DNA from: Deinococcus murrayi DSM 11303
GTDB taxonomy: Bacteria; Deinococcota; Deinococci; Deinococcales; Deinococcaceae
Direction of reading: 5' to 3'
DNA length: 47,500 nt
Assembly: GCF_000482805.1 (NCBI RefSeq)
Contig: NZ_KI519505.1
Location: forward strand, 1 to 47,500
The notes beneath the pieces were generated by a model that was not told where the DNA came from, did no database searches, and saw only the letters and a program-made list of their open reading frames with translations. The translations under genes were made by a program, and so were the position numbers. Positions 1-9,116 of this stretch are shown here, piece by piece (the first letter of the stretch is position 1; each line of letters opens with the position of its first letter).

Positions 1-126
1 CGGCCCAGACAGCAGGCCGACCAGAATGACCGTCCAGAGCGTCTCCCAGGGGTATGTGATGCGCTTCTGGTCGCGCCAGTCCGGGATTTGGGTTAAAAAG
101 GGCAGTGGGCTGATGGGTGGTTGCAC
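1..126 (-). CDS. ISAs1-like transposase, N-terminal fragment (runs off window)
   Basis: The reverse strand reads 42 codons from a GTG at 126 to the window edge. An in-frame TAG two codons upstream makes this GTG the first possible start, and AGGGAG lies just before it. The peptide has the pattern IPDWRDQKRITYPW followed by a hydrophobic stretch WTVILVGLLSG. This matches the N-terminal domain of ISAs1-type DDE transposases, which usually reads iPDpRd..grrYpl..lL followed by a hydrophobic helix. The catalytic domain is outside the window, so activity cannot be judged. The element's end should lie a few bases upstream of the start (about 130-150), but the second terminus is not visible for comparison. 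Confidence 0.65.
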   Translation of the reverse strand, partial: MQPPISPLPFLTQIPDWRDQKRITYPWETLWTVILVGLLSGP

Positions 127-197
127 AACTCCCTATCAGCCCTTTTTCTTGGCCTCAGTCAAGATAAAAGCCTGGGCTCCGCTTTCGGCTTTTCTCT

Positions 198-312
198 CCA
201 TCCAGTGCCAGCCATCCAGTGCCAGAAATGCGGTCTGTCACCCTGAGCGCAGCGAAGGGTCCTCTCGGTGCGGCGGAAAGGTGCTTCGCCTGCGGCTCAG
301 CAGGACATCCCT
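198..312. repeat. Tandem 14-mer plus palindromic interspersed-type repeat
   Basis: CCATCCAGTGCCAG occurs twice in tandem (198-211 and 212-225). It is followed at 236-312 by an imperfect inverted repeat. The left arm holds TCACCCTGAGCGCAGCGAAG; the right arm, read in reverse complement, holds TGTCCTGCTGAGCCGCAGGCGAAG. I recall this CCCTGAGCG...CGAAGGG type as an interspersed palindrome in several bacterial phyla. I see no gene in 127-415. Confidence 0.55.
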
Positions 313-401
313 CTGAGTTCGACGAAATGCCATCTCTCCCTTCTGGCCGGCAACGGTCTAAACCGCGTCCGGGCAAGAGCTGGCAGCCCCCGCCCCTCCC
401 G

Positions 402-407
402 TAGCAT
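402..407 (+). promoter_or_regulatory. Leaderless-type -10 box of the TRIC-like gene
   Basis: TAGCAT ends 8 nt before the ATG at 416. No Shine-Dalgarno fits, so the transcript probably starts at or near the initiator codon. Confidence 0.45.
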
Positions 408-415
408 GGGGGGGC

Positions 416-1069
416 ATGGTGCCCGACTTTGACCTTCCCCCGGCGGCCCTGGCAACGGGGCTGCGGGTCCTCGACCTGACGGGTGTCCTCGCCTTTAGCC
501 TGTCGGGGGCGCTGCTGGCGGTGCGCAAGCGATTCGACCTCTTCGGGGTGCTCGTGCTGGGCTGCGTGACGGCGGTGGGGGGCGGCGCGATTCGCGACAC
601 GCTGACCGGGCAGACACTGCCCCTCTTTCTGCGCGACGAAACTTACCTGTGGGTGGCGCTGGCTGGGTCCGCGCTCGCCTTCGCCTTCGGAGAGCGGCTG
701 GCCCGCTTTGAAAAGGCCCTCAGCGTCTTTGACTCGTTGGGGCTGAGCCTCTTTGCCGCGTCGGGGGCGCTGGGGGCGATTGCGGCGGGGCTGGGGCCGC
801 TCGGCGTGGTGTTCGCGGGGGCGCTCAGCGGGGTGGGGGGCGGCATCATCCGCGACCTGATTGCCAACGAGGTCCCGGAGGTGATGTACCGCCGCGACCA
901 GCTCTACGCGACCGCCGCCGCCGCCGGGGCGCTCGCCGTCTACCTCCTGTACCCCCACCTCACGCCCTTTGGAGCGCAGCTCGGCGGCGCGGCCACCGTG
1001 CTCGTGCTGCGCTACGTCTCGCGCCGGGGCTGGGTGCGGCTGCCCGTGCGGCGGTTGCCGGGGGGGTAG
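416..1069 (+). CDS. TRIC/UPF0126 family membrane protein
   Basis: A 217-residue, almost entirely hydrophobic protein of about seven transmembrane helices. Two homologous halves are visible. The glycine-rich motif GGGAIRD near residue 60 recurs as GVGGGIIRD near residue 140, each followed by a polar loop ending in a Tyr/Arg-rich segment. This internal duplication defines the bacterial trimeric intracellular cation channel family (formerly UPF0126, also called the glycine transporter domain family). Bacterial members conduct potassium or other monovalent cations, but the physiological role is usually unknown. The length is typical. ATG 416 is chosen from the upstream -10 box; GTG 419 is an alternative. 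The gene is monocistronic, with the next promoter about 30 bp after its end. Confidence 0.87.
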   Translation: MVPDFDLPPAALATGLRVLDLTGVLAFSLSGALLAVRKRFDLFGVLVLGCVTAVGGGAIRDTLTGQTLPLFLRDETYLWVALAGSALAFAFGERLARFEKALSVFDSLGLSLFAASGALGAIAAGLGPLGVVFAGALSGVGGGIIRDLIANEVPEVMYRRDQLYATAAAAGALAVYLLYPHLTPFGAQLGGAATVLVLRYVSRRGWVRLPVRRLPGG

Positions 1070-1097
1070 GGCTGGGCGGGACGGCTTCTCCATGCCC

Positions 1098-1103
1098 TAC
1101 ACT
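1098..1103 (+). promoter_or_regulatory. -10 box of the trans-sulfuration enzyme gene
   Basis: TACACT ends 9 nt before ATG 1113. It supports initiation at 1113 rather than at the in-frame ATG at 1092, which lies upstream of the box. Confidence 0.5.
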
Positions 1104-1112
1104 GTCCCCACC

Positions 1113-2315
1113 ATGTCTACACAAGCTGACCGGCCCGCCGGATTCCGTACCCGTGCCGTCCATGCCGGGCACGGCCTCGACCCGGTGACGGGGGCACACG
1201 CGGTGCCCATCTACGCGACTTCGACCTTTGGCTACGGCAGCGCCGAGCGCGGGGCGCGGCTCTTTGCGGGGGAGGAACCGGGGTACTTCTACTCGCGGCT
1301 CTCTAACCCCACCGTGACCGCCTTTGAGGAAAAGGTCGCCAGCCTGGAGGGGGCGCAGGCCGCCGTCGCCTTGGGCAGCGGCATGGGCGCGGCGAGTGCG
1401 GTCGCGCTGACCCTGCTGCGGGCGGGGGATGAGGTGGCCTTTATCGGGCCGCTGTACGGGGGCACCGAAGGGCTGCTGCGCGACATCCTGGGCCGCTTTG
1501 GGGTGACCGTGCGCGAGGCGGCAGACGTGGAGGGGCTGCGCGGGGTGGTTTCGGAGCGCACCCGCCTGGTCTGGCTGGAGTCGCCGACCAACCCCACCGT
1601 GGGGGTCGTAGACCTCGCGGCGGCCTCGGCGGTTGCGCACGCGGTGGGGGCACTCGTCGTGGTGGACAATACCTTCGCCACGCCCTACCTGACGCGCCCG
1701 CTGGAGCACGGGGCCGACCTGGTGATGCACTCGGCGACGAAGTACCTTGGAGGGCACGGGGACGTGGTGGCGGGCGTGGTCGTGGGGTCCGCCGACCTCG
1801 TGGCCGAGCTGCGGCTGCACGGGCTGCGGCACGTCGGCGCGGTCCTCGACCCTTTCGGGGCGTACCTGCTGCTGCGCGGCATGAAAACCCTGCCGCTCAG
1901 GATGGAAGCCCACTGCCAGGGGGCGATGGCGCTCGCGCGGGCGCTCGACGGCCACCCCGCCCTCAAAGCCCTGCACTATCCCGGCCTTCCCTCCCACCCC
2001 GGTCACGCGGTCGCGGCGCGGCAGATGCGCCTCTTTGGGGGCCTGCTCAGCCTGGACCTGGGCACCCAGGAGGCGGCCTTCGCCTTCCTCAATCACCTTC
2101 AGCTCTTTACCCAGGCGGTCAGCCTCGGCGATGTCGAAAGCCTCTCGTGCCATCCCGCGAGCACCACCCATCACCTGCTGGGCGAGGAAACGCTGGCCCG
2201 GCAGGGGGTCACACCGGGCCTGGTGCGCCTCTCGGTGGGCATCGAGGACGAGGCTGACCTCATCCGCGACGTGCTGGGGGCGCTGGAGCGGGTGCCCGTG
2301 GGCGCGGGAGACTGA
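1113..2315 (+). CDS. Trans-sulfuration family PLP enzyme (methionine gamma-lyase / cystathionine gamma-synthase type)
   Basis: A 400-residue cytosolic Cys/Met metabolism PLP-dependent enzyme of normal length. Visible landmarks are YSRLSNPT (residues 60-67), the cofactor phosphate-binding GSGM segment (88-91), WLESPTNP (154-161), VVDNTFATP (183-191) and the Schiff-base lysine in SATKYLGGH (Lys210). LRGMKTLPLR marks the C-terminal domain. Family members perform gamma-elimination or gamma-replacement on methionine, homocysteine, cystathionine or O-acyl homoserine. The sequence resembles methionine gamma-lyase or O-acetylhomoserine sulfhydrylase at least as well as MetB/MetC, so the substrate is left open. 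The start follows the -10 box. An apparently lysine-less relative of this fold is encoded at 29614-31134. Confidence 0.9.
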   Translation: MSTQADRPAGFRTRAVHAGHGLDPVTGAHAVPIYATSTFGYGSAERGARLFAGEEPGYFYSRLSNPTVTAFEEKVASLEGAQAAVALGSGMGAASAVALTLLRAGDEVAFIGPLYGGTEGLLRDILGRFGVTVREAADVEGLRGVVSERTRLVWLESPTNPTVGVVDLAAASAVAHAVGALVVVDNTFATPYLTRPLEHGADLVMHSATKYLGGHGDVVAGVVVGSADLVAELRLHGLRHVGAVLDPFGAYLLLRGMKTLPLRMEAHCQGAMALARALDGHPALKALHYPGLPSHPGHAVAARQMRLFGGLLSLDLGTQEAAFAFLNHLQLFTQAVSLGDVESLSCHPASTTHHLLGEETLARQGVTPGLVRLSVGIEDEADLIRDVLGALERVPVGAGD

Positions 2316-2358
2316 GATTCCGCGGCATCGCCTACCGTCCGGGCGGCGCGGGGCAGGG

Positions 2359-2364
2359 TAAAAC
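2359..2364 (+). promoter_or_regulatory. Probable -10 box of the photolyase gene
   Basis: TAAAAC (one mismatch to TANNNT) ends 6 nt before ATG 2371, the spacing seen at many other genes of the window. Confidence 0.4.
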
Positions 2365-2370
2365 CCGGCC

Positions 2371-3735
2371 ATGATTCAGCCCGAACGGGTGGAATGGTTG
2401 CGGTCAGGCGAGCCGGGGCGCGAGGGATTTGTGCTGCTGTGGGTGCAGTCCAGCGTGCGGACGCGGGACAACCACGCCCTCGAATACGCGGCGGGGGAAG
2501 CCCGGCGGCTGGGGGTACCGCTCGCCGCCGTCTTTGCCCTCAATCCCGCCTACCCGGAGGCGAACGCCCGGCACTTCCAGTACCTGCTCGAAGGCCTGCG
2601 CGACCTGCGGGCAGGCCTCGCGGCGCGGGGGATTCCGCTGTCGGTGCGCGTCGGGGACCCGCCGGAGGTGGTGCGGGAGGCCGCACGGGGAGCCAGCCTC
2701 GTCGTGACCGACCGGGGCTACCTGCGCCCTGGCCGCCAGTGGCGGGCGAGTCTGGCCGGGCGCTTAGAGGTCCCCTTCGTGCAGGTCGAGTCCGACGCGG
2801 TGGTACCCATCCGGGTGGTCTCGCAGAAGCAAGAGGTGGGGGCGCGGACCCTGCGGCCCAAGCTTCAGCGGGTGCTGGAGCGATTTTTGGTGCCGCTGGA
2901 GGTGCAGGAGGGGGCGAAGGGCCACCCCGACTGGGACCCCGGCCTCGACGTGTCTGACCCTGCGCGGACCGTGCGGGCACTCGGCGTGGATGGCAGCGTG
3001 CCCCCCGGCGAGGAGGAGGGCGGCGAGGGAAAAGCCCTGGCGCGGCTCTCGCACTTCGTCATCCACCTGCTGCCGAGCTACGACGCCGGGCGACGTGACC
3101 CCAACGTGGACGGAGGCAGCCGCCTGAGTGCGTACCTGCACTACGGGCACCTCTCGCCCCTGACGGCGGCGCTGGCGGCGCGGCAGCACTCGGAGGGTGG
3201 CCCCGGCCTCGACACCTTCTTAGAGGAGATGATCGTTCGGCGCGAACTCAGCTTCAACTTCTGTGAGTTCAATCCCGCTTATGAGCGCTACGAGGGGCTG
3301 CCCACCTGGGCGCGGGCGACGCTGGAGGCCCACGCCGCCGACCCCCGCCCGCACCTCTACACGCGGGAAGAGCTGGACGCCGCCGCAACCCACGACCCCT
3401 ACTGGAATGCCGCCCAGCGCGAGATGGTGCGCACGGGCCGGATGCACAACGCCCTGCGGATGTACTGGGGCAAAAAAATCCTGGAGTGGACGGCGACCCC
3501 CCAAGAGGCCTACGCCACCGCCCTTTTCCTCAACAACCGCTACCAGCTCGATGGCCGCGACGCCAACTCCTACGCGGGGGTGGGCTGGATTTTCGGCCTG
3601 CATGACCGCCCTTGGGCGCGGCGCCCTATTTTCGGGACCGTGCGCTACCTCGCTGCCAGCGGGTTGCGACGCAAGTTCGACGCAGACGGCTATGCCCGGC
3701 GCTGGGCCGAAGGCGGGCACGTGGAACTTCCTTGA
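2371..3735 (+). CDS. phr: Class II deoxyribodipyrimidine photolyase
   Basis: A 454-residue FAD enzyme that splits cyclobutane pyrimidine dimers using light. The N-terminal alpha/beta antenna domain runs to about residue 190 and contains WVQSSVRTRDNHALEYA. The C-terminal helical domain carries class II signatures: SRLSAYLHYGHLSP, FLEEMIVRRELSFNF, MHNALRMYWGKKILEW and NNRYQLDGRDANSYAGVGW. These residues line the FAD pocket and the electron-transfer path of class II enzymes. Length and motif order are complete, so the protein should be active. The gene stands alone behind the PLP enzyme with its own weak leaderless promoter. As I recall, D. radiodurans lacks photoreactivation, so the gene is variable within the genus. 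Confidence 0.93.
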   Translation: MIQPERVEWLRSGEPGREGFVLLWVQSSVRTRDNHALEYAAGEARRLGVPLAAVFALNPAYPEANARHFQYLLEGLRDLRAGLAARGIPLSVRVGDPPEVVREAARGASLVVTDRGYLRPGRQWRASLAGRLEVPFVQVESDAVVPIRVVSQKQEVGARTLRPKLQRVLERFLVPLEVQEGAKGHPDWDPGLDVSDPARTVRALGVDGSVPPGEEEGGEGKALARLSHFVIHLLPSYDAGRRDPNVDGGSRLSAYLHYGHLSPLTAALAARQHSEGGPGLDTFLEEMIVRRELSFNFCEFNPAYERYEGLPTWARATLEAHAADPRPHLYTREELDAAATHDPYWNAAQREMVRTGRMHNALRMYWGKKILEWTATPQEAYATALFLNNRYQLDGRDANSYAGVGWIFGLHDRPWARRPIFGTVRYLAASGLRRKFDADGYARRWAEGGHVELP

Positions 3736-3837
3736 GGTACATACACAACTCACTCATGGGGGGAGGGGGGGGTGCTATGCTCGCCCCCGAACCGCTGGTG
3801 TTCGGTTCCCCTGGCTGAGGGCAAACAGCGAACAGGG

Positions 3838-4003
3838 CAGCGCAAGGTCTGCCTCTCCCCTGGACAGGCAGAAGACGAGGTGGAGGTCAGCGAAGATTCT
3901 GCGGATGCCTCCAGGCCCCGGCACGGGCCTACCCGACCGCTGATGCGGTGAAGCGCGGCGATAAGCTTCCGCGGCGACGCGGAGATAAGGCCGAGCAGTG
4001 CCT
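3838..4003 (+). ncRNA. glmS ribozyme (GlcN6P-responsive self-cleaving RNA)
   Basis: This 5' leader of glmS carries the ribozyme core almost to the letter: GACGAGGTGGAGGT at 3872-3885, then GCGGATGCCTCC near 3900. Around it are the P2 stem TCTGCCT/AGGCAGA (3848-3854 and 3865-3871), a P3-like hairpin AGGCCC/GGGCCT, and a 3' CCGCGGCGACGCGGAGATAAGG element matching the GGCGAC-loop hairpin of P4.1. Cleavage is predicted between A3839 and G3840 of GCAGCGCAAGG. When glucosamine-6-phosphate accumulates, the RNA cleaves and the mRNA is destabilised. The rest of the interval 3736-4068 holds only a small hairpin (about 3787-3807) and a possible TATGCT -10 box (about 3776). Confidence 0.92.
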
Positions 4004-4068
4004 TCCCCCATCTTGCTCAAACACCGCTCGCCCTGACCAGACAACTGGGGGCGGGCACAGGAGTTCCT

Positions 4069-5889
<1,821 letters not shown>

Positions 5890-5936
5890 CGCGCCCACCC
5901 TTGCTCTTGCCTGCACGTCCCCGGCCTCCATGAAGG

Positions 5937-6686
5937 TTGACTTCGGACACGGCTGCGGCGCGCGCCCCCTGCAGCCCTCAAGATGAGCGGGTGACCCGTT
6001 CTCGCCCGTCTTCCTTGGCTCAGCCCGCCCGCGAACCCTCCCGGCGCGAGTGGTTCAGCGAACTGATTGGCCGCACCCGCTTTGTCGTCCTCATCGCGGT
6101 GATTGCGGTTTTGCTGGTGGCCTTTAGCCTTTTTTTGCAGGGTACCCTCCTGGCTCTGGTGACCATCTACGAGACCTGGCGTGAGACCTTCGAGCGCGGC
6201 ATCGCCAGCCAGTCGGGCACGCTCGCGGTCGAGTTTCTGGAGGTCGTGGGCACCATGCTCAAGGCGGTGGTGTTCTACCTCATCGGGGTGGGGCTGTACT
6301 CGCTGTTTATCAAGCCGCTCAACCTGACCTCGGCGCTGGGCGTCGAGAGCCTCTCTGACCTCGAACAGAAGGTCGTGTCGGTGGTCATCGTGATTCTGGG
6401 CGTGACCTTTCTCGAACACTTCATTCGCTGGGAGGAGCCAGTCGAGACGCTGTACTTCGCGGGGGCGCTCGCGCTGGCGGGGGGCGCGTTGGTCTTTTTT
6501 CAGCGGGTGCACCGCGGAAGCGGCAGTGACCTGCAACAGCCGGGGTCAAAGATGAAGGCGCGGCGCGACCTCTTCGAGCGCGACACCGAGCAGCGTCACA
6601 TCGGTGCCGAGGATGTGGCGGTCGCGGAGCGCGCCACCGAAGCCAAAGCCGAGGGCAAGGTAGACCCAGAAGCGGGCGGCACCTGA
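5937..6686 (+). CDS. YqhA/UPF0114 family membrane protein
   Basis: The 249 residues given from a TTG start contain a polar N-terminus, a hydrophobic helix (RFVVLIAVIAVLLVAFSLF), an amphipathic loop, a second helix (FYLIGVGLYSLFI) followed by KPLNLTS, then SLSDLEQKVVSVVIVILGVTF and a final helix. The order helix, GLYxLFIxPL, SLxDLxxK, VILxVTF, W and LYFAGA is that of the UPF0114/YqhA family, whose function is not established. The highly charged C-terminal tail of about 60 residues after the last helix is longer than usual and could be cytosolic. The start is uncertain; GTG 5991 is equally plausible because the conserved part begins near residue 40. Confidence 0.75.
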   Translation: MTSDTAAARAPCSPQDERVTRSRPSSLAQPAREPSRREWFSELIGRTRFVVLIAVIAVLLVAFSLFLQGTLLALVTIYETWRETFERGIASQSGTLAVEFLEVVGTMLKAVVFYLIGVGLYSLFIKPLNLTSALGVESLSDLEQKVVSVVIVILGVTFLEHFIRWEEPVETLYFAGALALAGGALVFFQRVHRGSGSDLQQPGSKMKARRDLFERDTEQRHIGAEDVAVAERATEAKAEGKVDPEAGGT

Positions 6687-6699
6687 CCTCCGAAGGCGC

Positions 6700-7188
6700 T
6701 CAGCCCCGTCCCGACTGGCCCCCCACCACCCGCAGCAGGTGACGCTCCATTTGCCGGACGCTGCGGCGAGCGGCTTCGGCGTGGTCCATGCCCAGCGCGT
6801 GGACATACAGCGACCCCCGGTCGGGCGAAAAGGCGAGGGCGACCGTGCCCGGCATCAGCCCGGTCAAGGAGGCGAGCAGGGTGAGGGGCAAGTCTCCCTG
6901 CAAGCGCAGGGGCACTTCCACAATCATGGGGTTCAGCCGGGGCCGTGGCTGGAGGGCCATGAGCGCCATGTGGAAGTTGGCCCGCACCAACTCGGCCACA
7001 AAGGTCAGCAGCAGCGCCAGGGTCGCCATGAATCCCCCCACGTATCCCGTGACCCCCAGCGCCCGGCGAAACAGCACCAGCACCACGAAGCTGATGCCCC
7101 ACCCCAGCGCCAGGGTCCGCAGGCTGACCTCACCCAGAAAGAGCGCCCAGACCAGCCCCAGCAGCAGGTGAAAGCCTGCGCCCCTCAC
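6700..7188 (-). CDS. mrpE: Na+/H+ antiporter subunit E (MrpE/MnhE family)
   Basis: A 162-residue protein with two or three N-terminal transmembrane helices and a conserved cytosolic part. It shows AELVRANFHMALMAL, the typical (V/A)RANxxVA region of MrpE, and a C-terminal domain with TLLASLTGLMPGTVAL and YVHALGMD, both diagnostic. MrpE is a small subunit of the multi-gene Mrp/Mnh cation/proton antiporter, and no other Mrp subunit is encoded here, so it may assemble with subunits from another locus or act alone. It starts at GTG 7188, four bases into the stop of a 21-codon upstream reading frame (7185-7250). The stop is 14 bp from the convergent YqhA-family gene. Confidence 0.82.
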   Translation of the reverse strand: MRGAGFHLLLGLVWALFLGEVSLRTLALGWGISFVVLVLFRRALGVTGYVGGFMATLALLLTFVAELVRANFHMALMALQPRPRLNPMIVEVPLRLQGDLPLTLLASLTGLMPGTVALAFSPDRGSLYVHALGMDHAEAARRSVRQMERHLLRVVGGQSGRG

Positions 7189-7250
7189 GCCCCCCTCAGC
7201 GGGTGCCCACAGCGGTGGGGGGGCGTTGGGGGGACACGGCGCCGAGTCAT
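7185..7250 (-). CDS. Candidate leaderless micro-ORF upstream of mrpE (21 aa)
   Basis: On the reverse strand the -10 box TATACT is followed after 6 nt by ATG and a 21-codon frame. Its TGA overlaps the mrpE start as GTGA. The product is proline/arginine/cysteine rich (MTRRRVPPTPPHRC...). The promoter-to-ATG spacing is the same as at the leaderless genes of the window, so a ribosome starting here would finish on the mrpE start codon. Either this is translational coupling through a leader peptide, or the ATG is incidental and mrpE uses its own GAGGGGGG motif. I know of no homologue. Confidence 0.4.
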   Translation of the reverse strand: MTRRRVPPTPPHRCGHPLRGA

Positions 7251-7256
7251 GCGGTC

Positions 7257-7262
7257 AGTATA
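7257..7262 (-). promoter_or_regulatory. -10 box TATACT upstream of micro-ORF and mrpE
   Basis: Read on the reverse strand, TATACT is the best -10 match in this region. It lies 6 nt before the micro-ORF ATG and about 68 nt before the mrpE GTG. Confidence 0.55.
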
Positions 7263-7314
7263 ACGGCTGTGCCCGGCGGTGTCTGGTGGCCCCGTCCCCT
7301 CAAGACACGGCCCC

Positions 7315-7746
7315 TCAGGACACGGCGTCGGGCCAACTGGTCAGGCGAGCGCGGGTCCAGAACTCCAAAAAGCCCTCCACCTGACATACGAAATCGCGGA
7401 AGTTCATCGATTTGATGAGGTACGAGCTGGCGTGCAGGGTATAAGCGCGCGCGATGTCCTGGTCGTGGTTGGAGGTCGACAGCATTACCACCGGAATCTG
7501 GACGAGCCGGGGGTCAGTCTTCATCGCCTCCAGCACCTCGAAGCCCGACATGCCCGGCATATTCACGTCGAGCAGCACCACGTCAGGCAACGCCGCACCG
7601 GGGGTTCGTAGCAGCTCCAGAGCTTCTCGCCCACTTCCCACGGTGGTGACCTCGCAGACTCCGGCATATTCGGCAAAGACTTCCTCGGCGAGGTGGCGGT
7701 CGGTCAGGCTGTCGTCGACCAGAAGGAGGCGCAGGGGACGGCTCAC
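7315..7746 (-). CDS. Single-domain response regulator (CheY/Rcp1-like receiver)
   Basis: A 143-residue receiver domain with no output domain. The acidic pair is Asp11-Asp12 (LLVDDS), the phosphoacceptor is Asp60 in VVLLDVNMPGMSG, the switch residues are Ser90/Thr91 (MLSTSN), and the conserved lysine is Lys112 (YLIKSMNF). The extended C-terminus FVCQVEGFLEFW resembles Rcp1-type regulators that partner with bacteriophytochromes or hybrid kinases. No histidine kinase is encoded nearby, so the partner is elsewhere. The GTG start is preceded by GGGGAGGGCGAGG. The gene is transcribed away from surE across a 200-bp intergenic region in which I see no further feature. Confidence 0.9.
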   Translation of the reverse strand: MSRPLRLLLVDDSLTDRHLAEEVFAEYAGVCEVTTVGSGREALELLRTPGAALPDVVLLDVNMPGMSGFEVLEAMKTDPRLVQIPVVMLSTSNHDQDIARAYTLHASSYLIKSMNFRDFVCQVEGFLEFWTRARLTSWPDAVS

Positions 7747-7932
7747 GACCTCGCCCTCCCCGCAGCGCAGGTGAGCCGGAGAAGAGCGGCAGGCTTAAGG
7801 AAGTGCATAGCTGAGGCTCATGGTAGCGGGCGGCGAGCGGTTTGGCAGGCACACTTGTGGCTCCCACCCCCGCCAAAATCTTGAACCGAGTTGAGGGTTG
7901 GGGCCGCCCGCGCCGCCCGCTGGGGAGGGCGT

Positions 7933-7938
7933 TACCCT
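7933..7938 (+). promoter_or_regulatory. -10 box of surE
   Basis: TACCCT ends 7 nt before ATG 7946 and fixes this start instead of an in-frame codon further upstream. Confidence 0.6.
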
Positions 7939-7945
7939 GCGGGTC

Positions 7946-8724
<779 letters not shown>

Positions 8725-8728
<4 letters not shown>

Positions 8729-8982
8729 CCTGGCCCTATGCTCCGGCGCACCTCGAACGCCCAGGCCCGCACTCCCGGCGGGACCGTGGGGGGCAGCTCC
8801 CCGCTCGCCCAGCGGCTGGCGACAAGAAGGAGGCCCGGTTGCGCTGGACTGGCGAGCAGCTCAGCCCCCACAAACCCCGGCTGCCCCGGCAGGGTGTCCA
8901 GCCACGCGGTGAGGGCACGCCCAGCAGCCTCGTCCCGCGCCTCGGCGTAGTGGACCTGCAGGGGGGCGCTTGGCAGGCTCAT
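8725..8982 (-). CDS. Small protein, possible ferredoxin-like (ABM-type) fold
   Basis: An 85-residue protein not confidently recognised. The pattern of a beta strand with LQVHYAEARDE, a helix AAGRALTAWLDTLPGQPGFVGAELL, a strand LLLVASRW and a late strand resembles the half-barrel of antibiotic-biosynthesis-monooxygenase or EthD-like proteins. That is a fold impression only. Codon use and G+C match the neighbours. The start codon lies 2 nt from the end of a small noncoding repeat (8984-9112), so the repeat either supplies or has displaced its promoter. The stop overlaps that of surE by 4 bp. Confidence 0.6.
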
Positions 8983-8983
8983 C

Positions 8984-9112
8984 CTACGGATTCCGGAGCG
9001 TCCGTCCCCGCCCCGGCGCTTCGCTTCGGTGCTTCCACTCTTCTCCGTCCCCGCCTTTCCTTCTTCTTCCAGTCGGGTTTCCAGTTCTTCCAGAACTGTT
9101 CAACCGAAGATT
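8984..9112 (-). repeat. Deinococcus-type small noncoding repeat, copy 1
   Basis: Read on the reverse strand this interval shares a 19-nt block TGAACAGTTCTGGAAGAAC, a following GAC...GGAGAAG segment, GAAGCACCG-like and GACGGAGA-like blocks, and a terminal GGAATCCGTA with the stretch 32455-32607. The blocks are in the same order at similar spacing, about 130-150 nt in total. It fills the whole gap between the start of the small gene and the end of the M23 peptidase gene. The size and position resemble the small noncoding repeats described in D. radiodurans; membership of a named family is inference. Confidence 0.7.
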
Positions 9113-9116
9113 TTTG

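Noticed and set aside
960..2372. A 470-codon minus-strand frame opposite the PLP enzyme
   Set aside because: Shadow of a conserved enzyme with intact active-site lysine on the plus strand.
3787..3807. CCGAAC...GTTCGG hairpin as a terminator of the photolyase gene
   Set aside because: No T-run follows, and it lies where the leader of the ribozyme transcript should begin.
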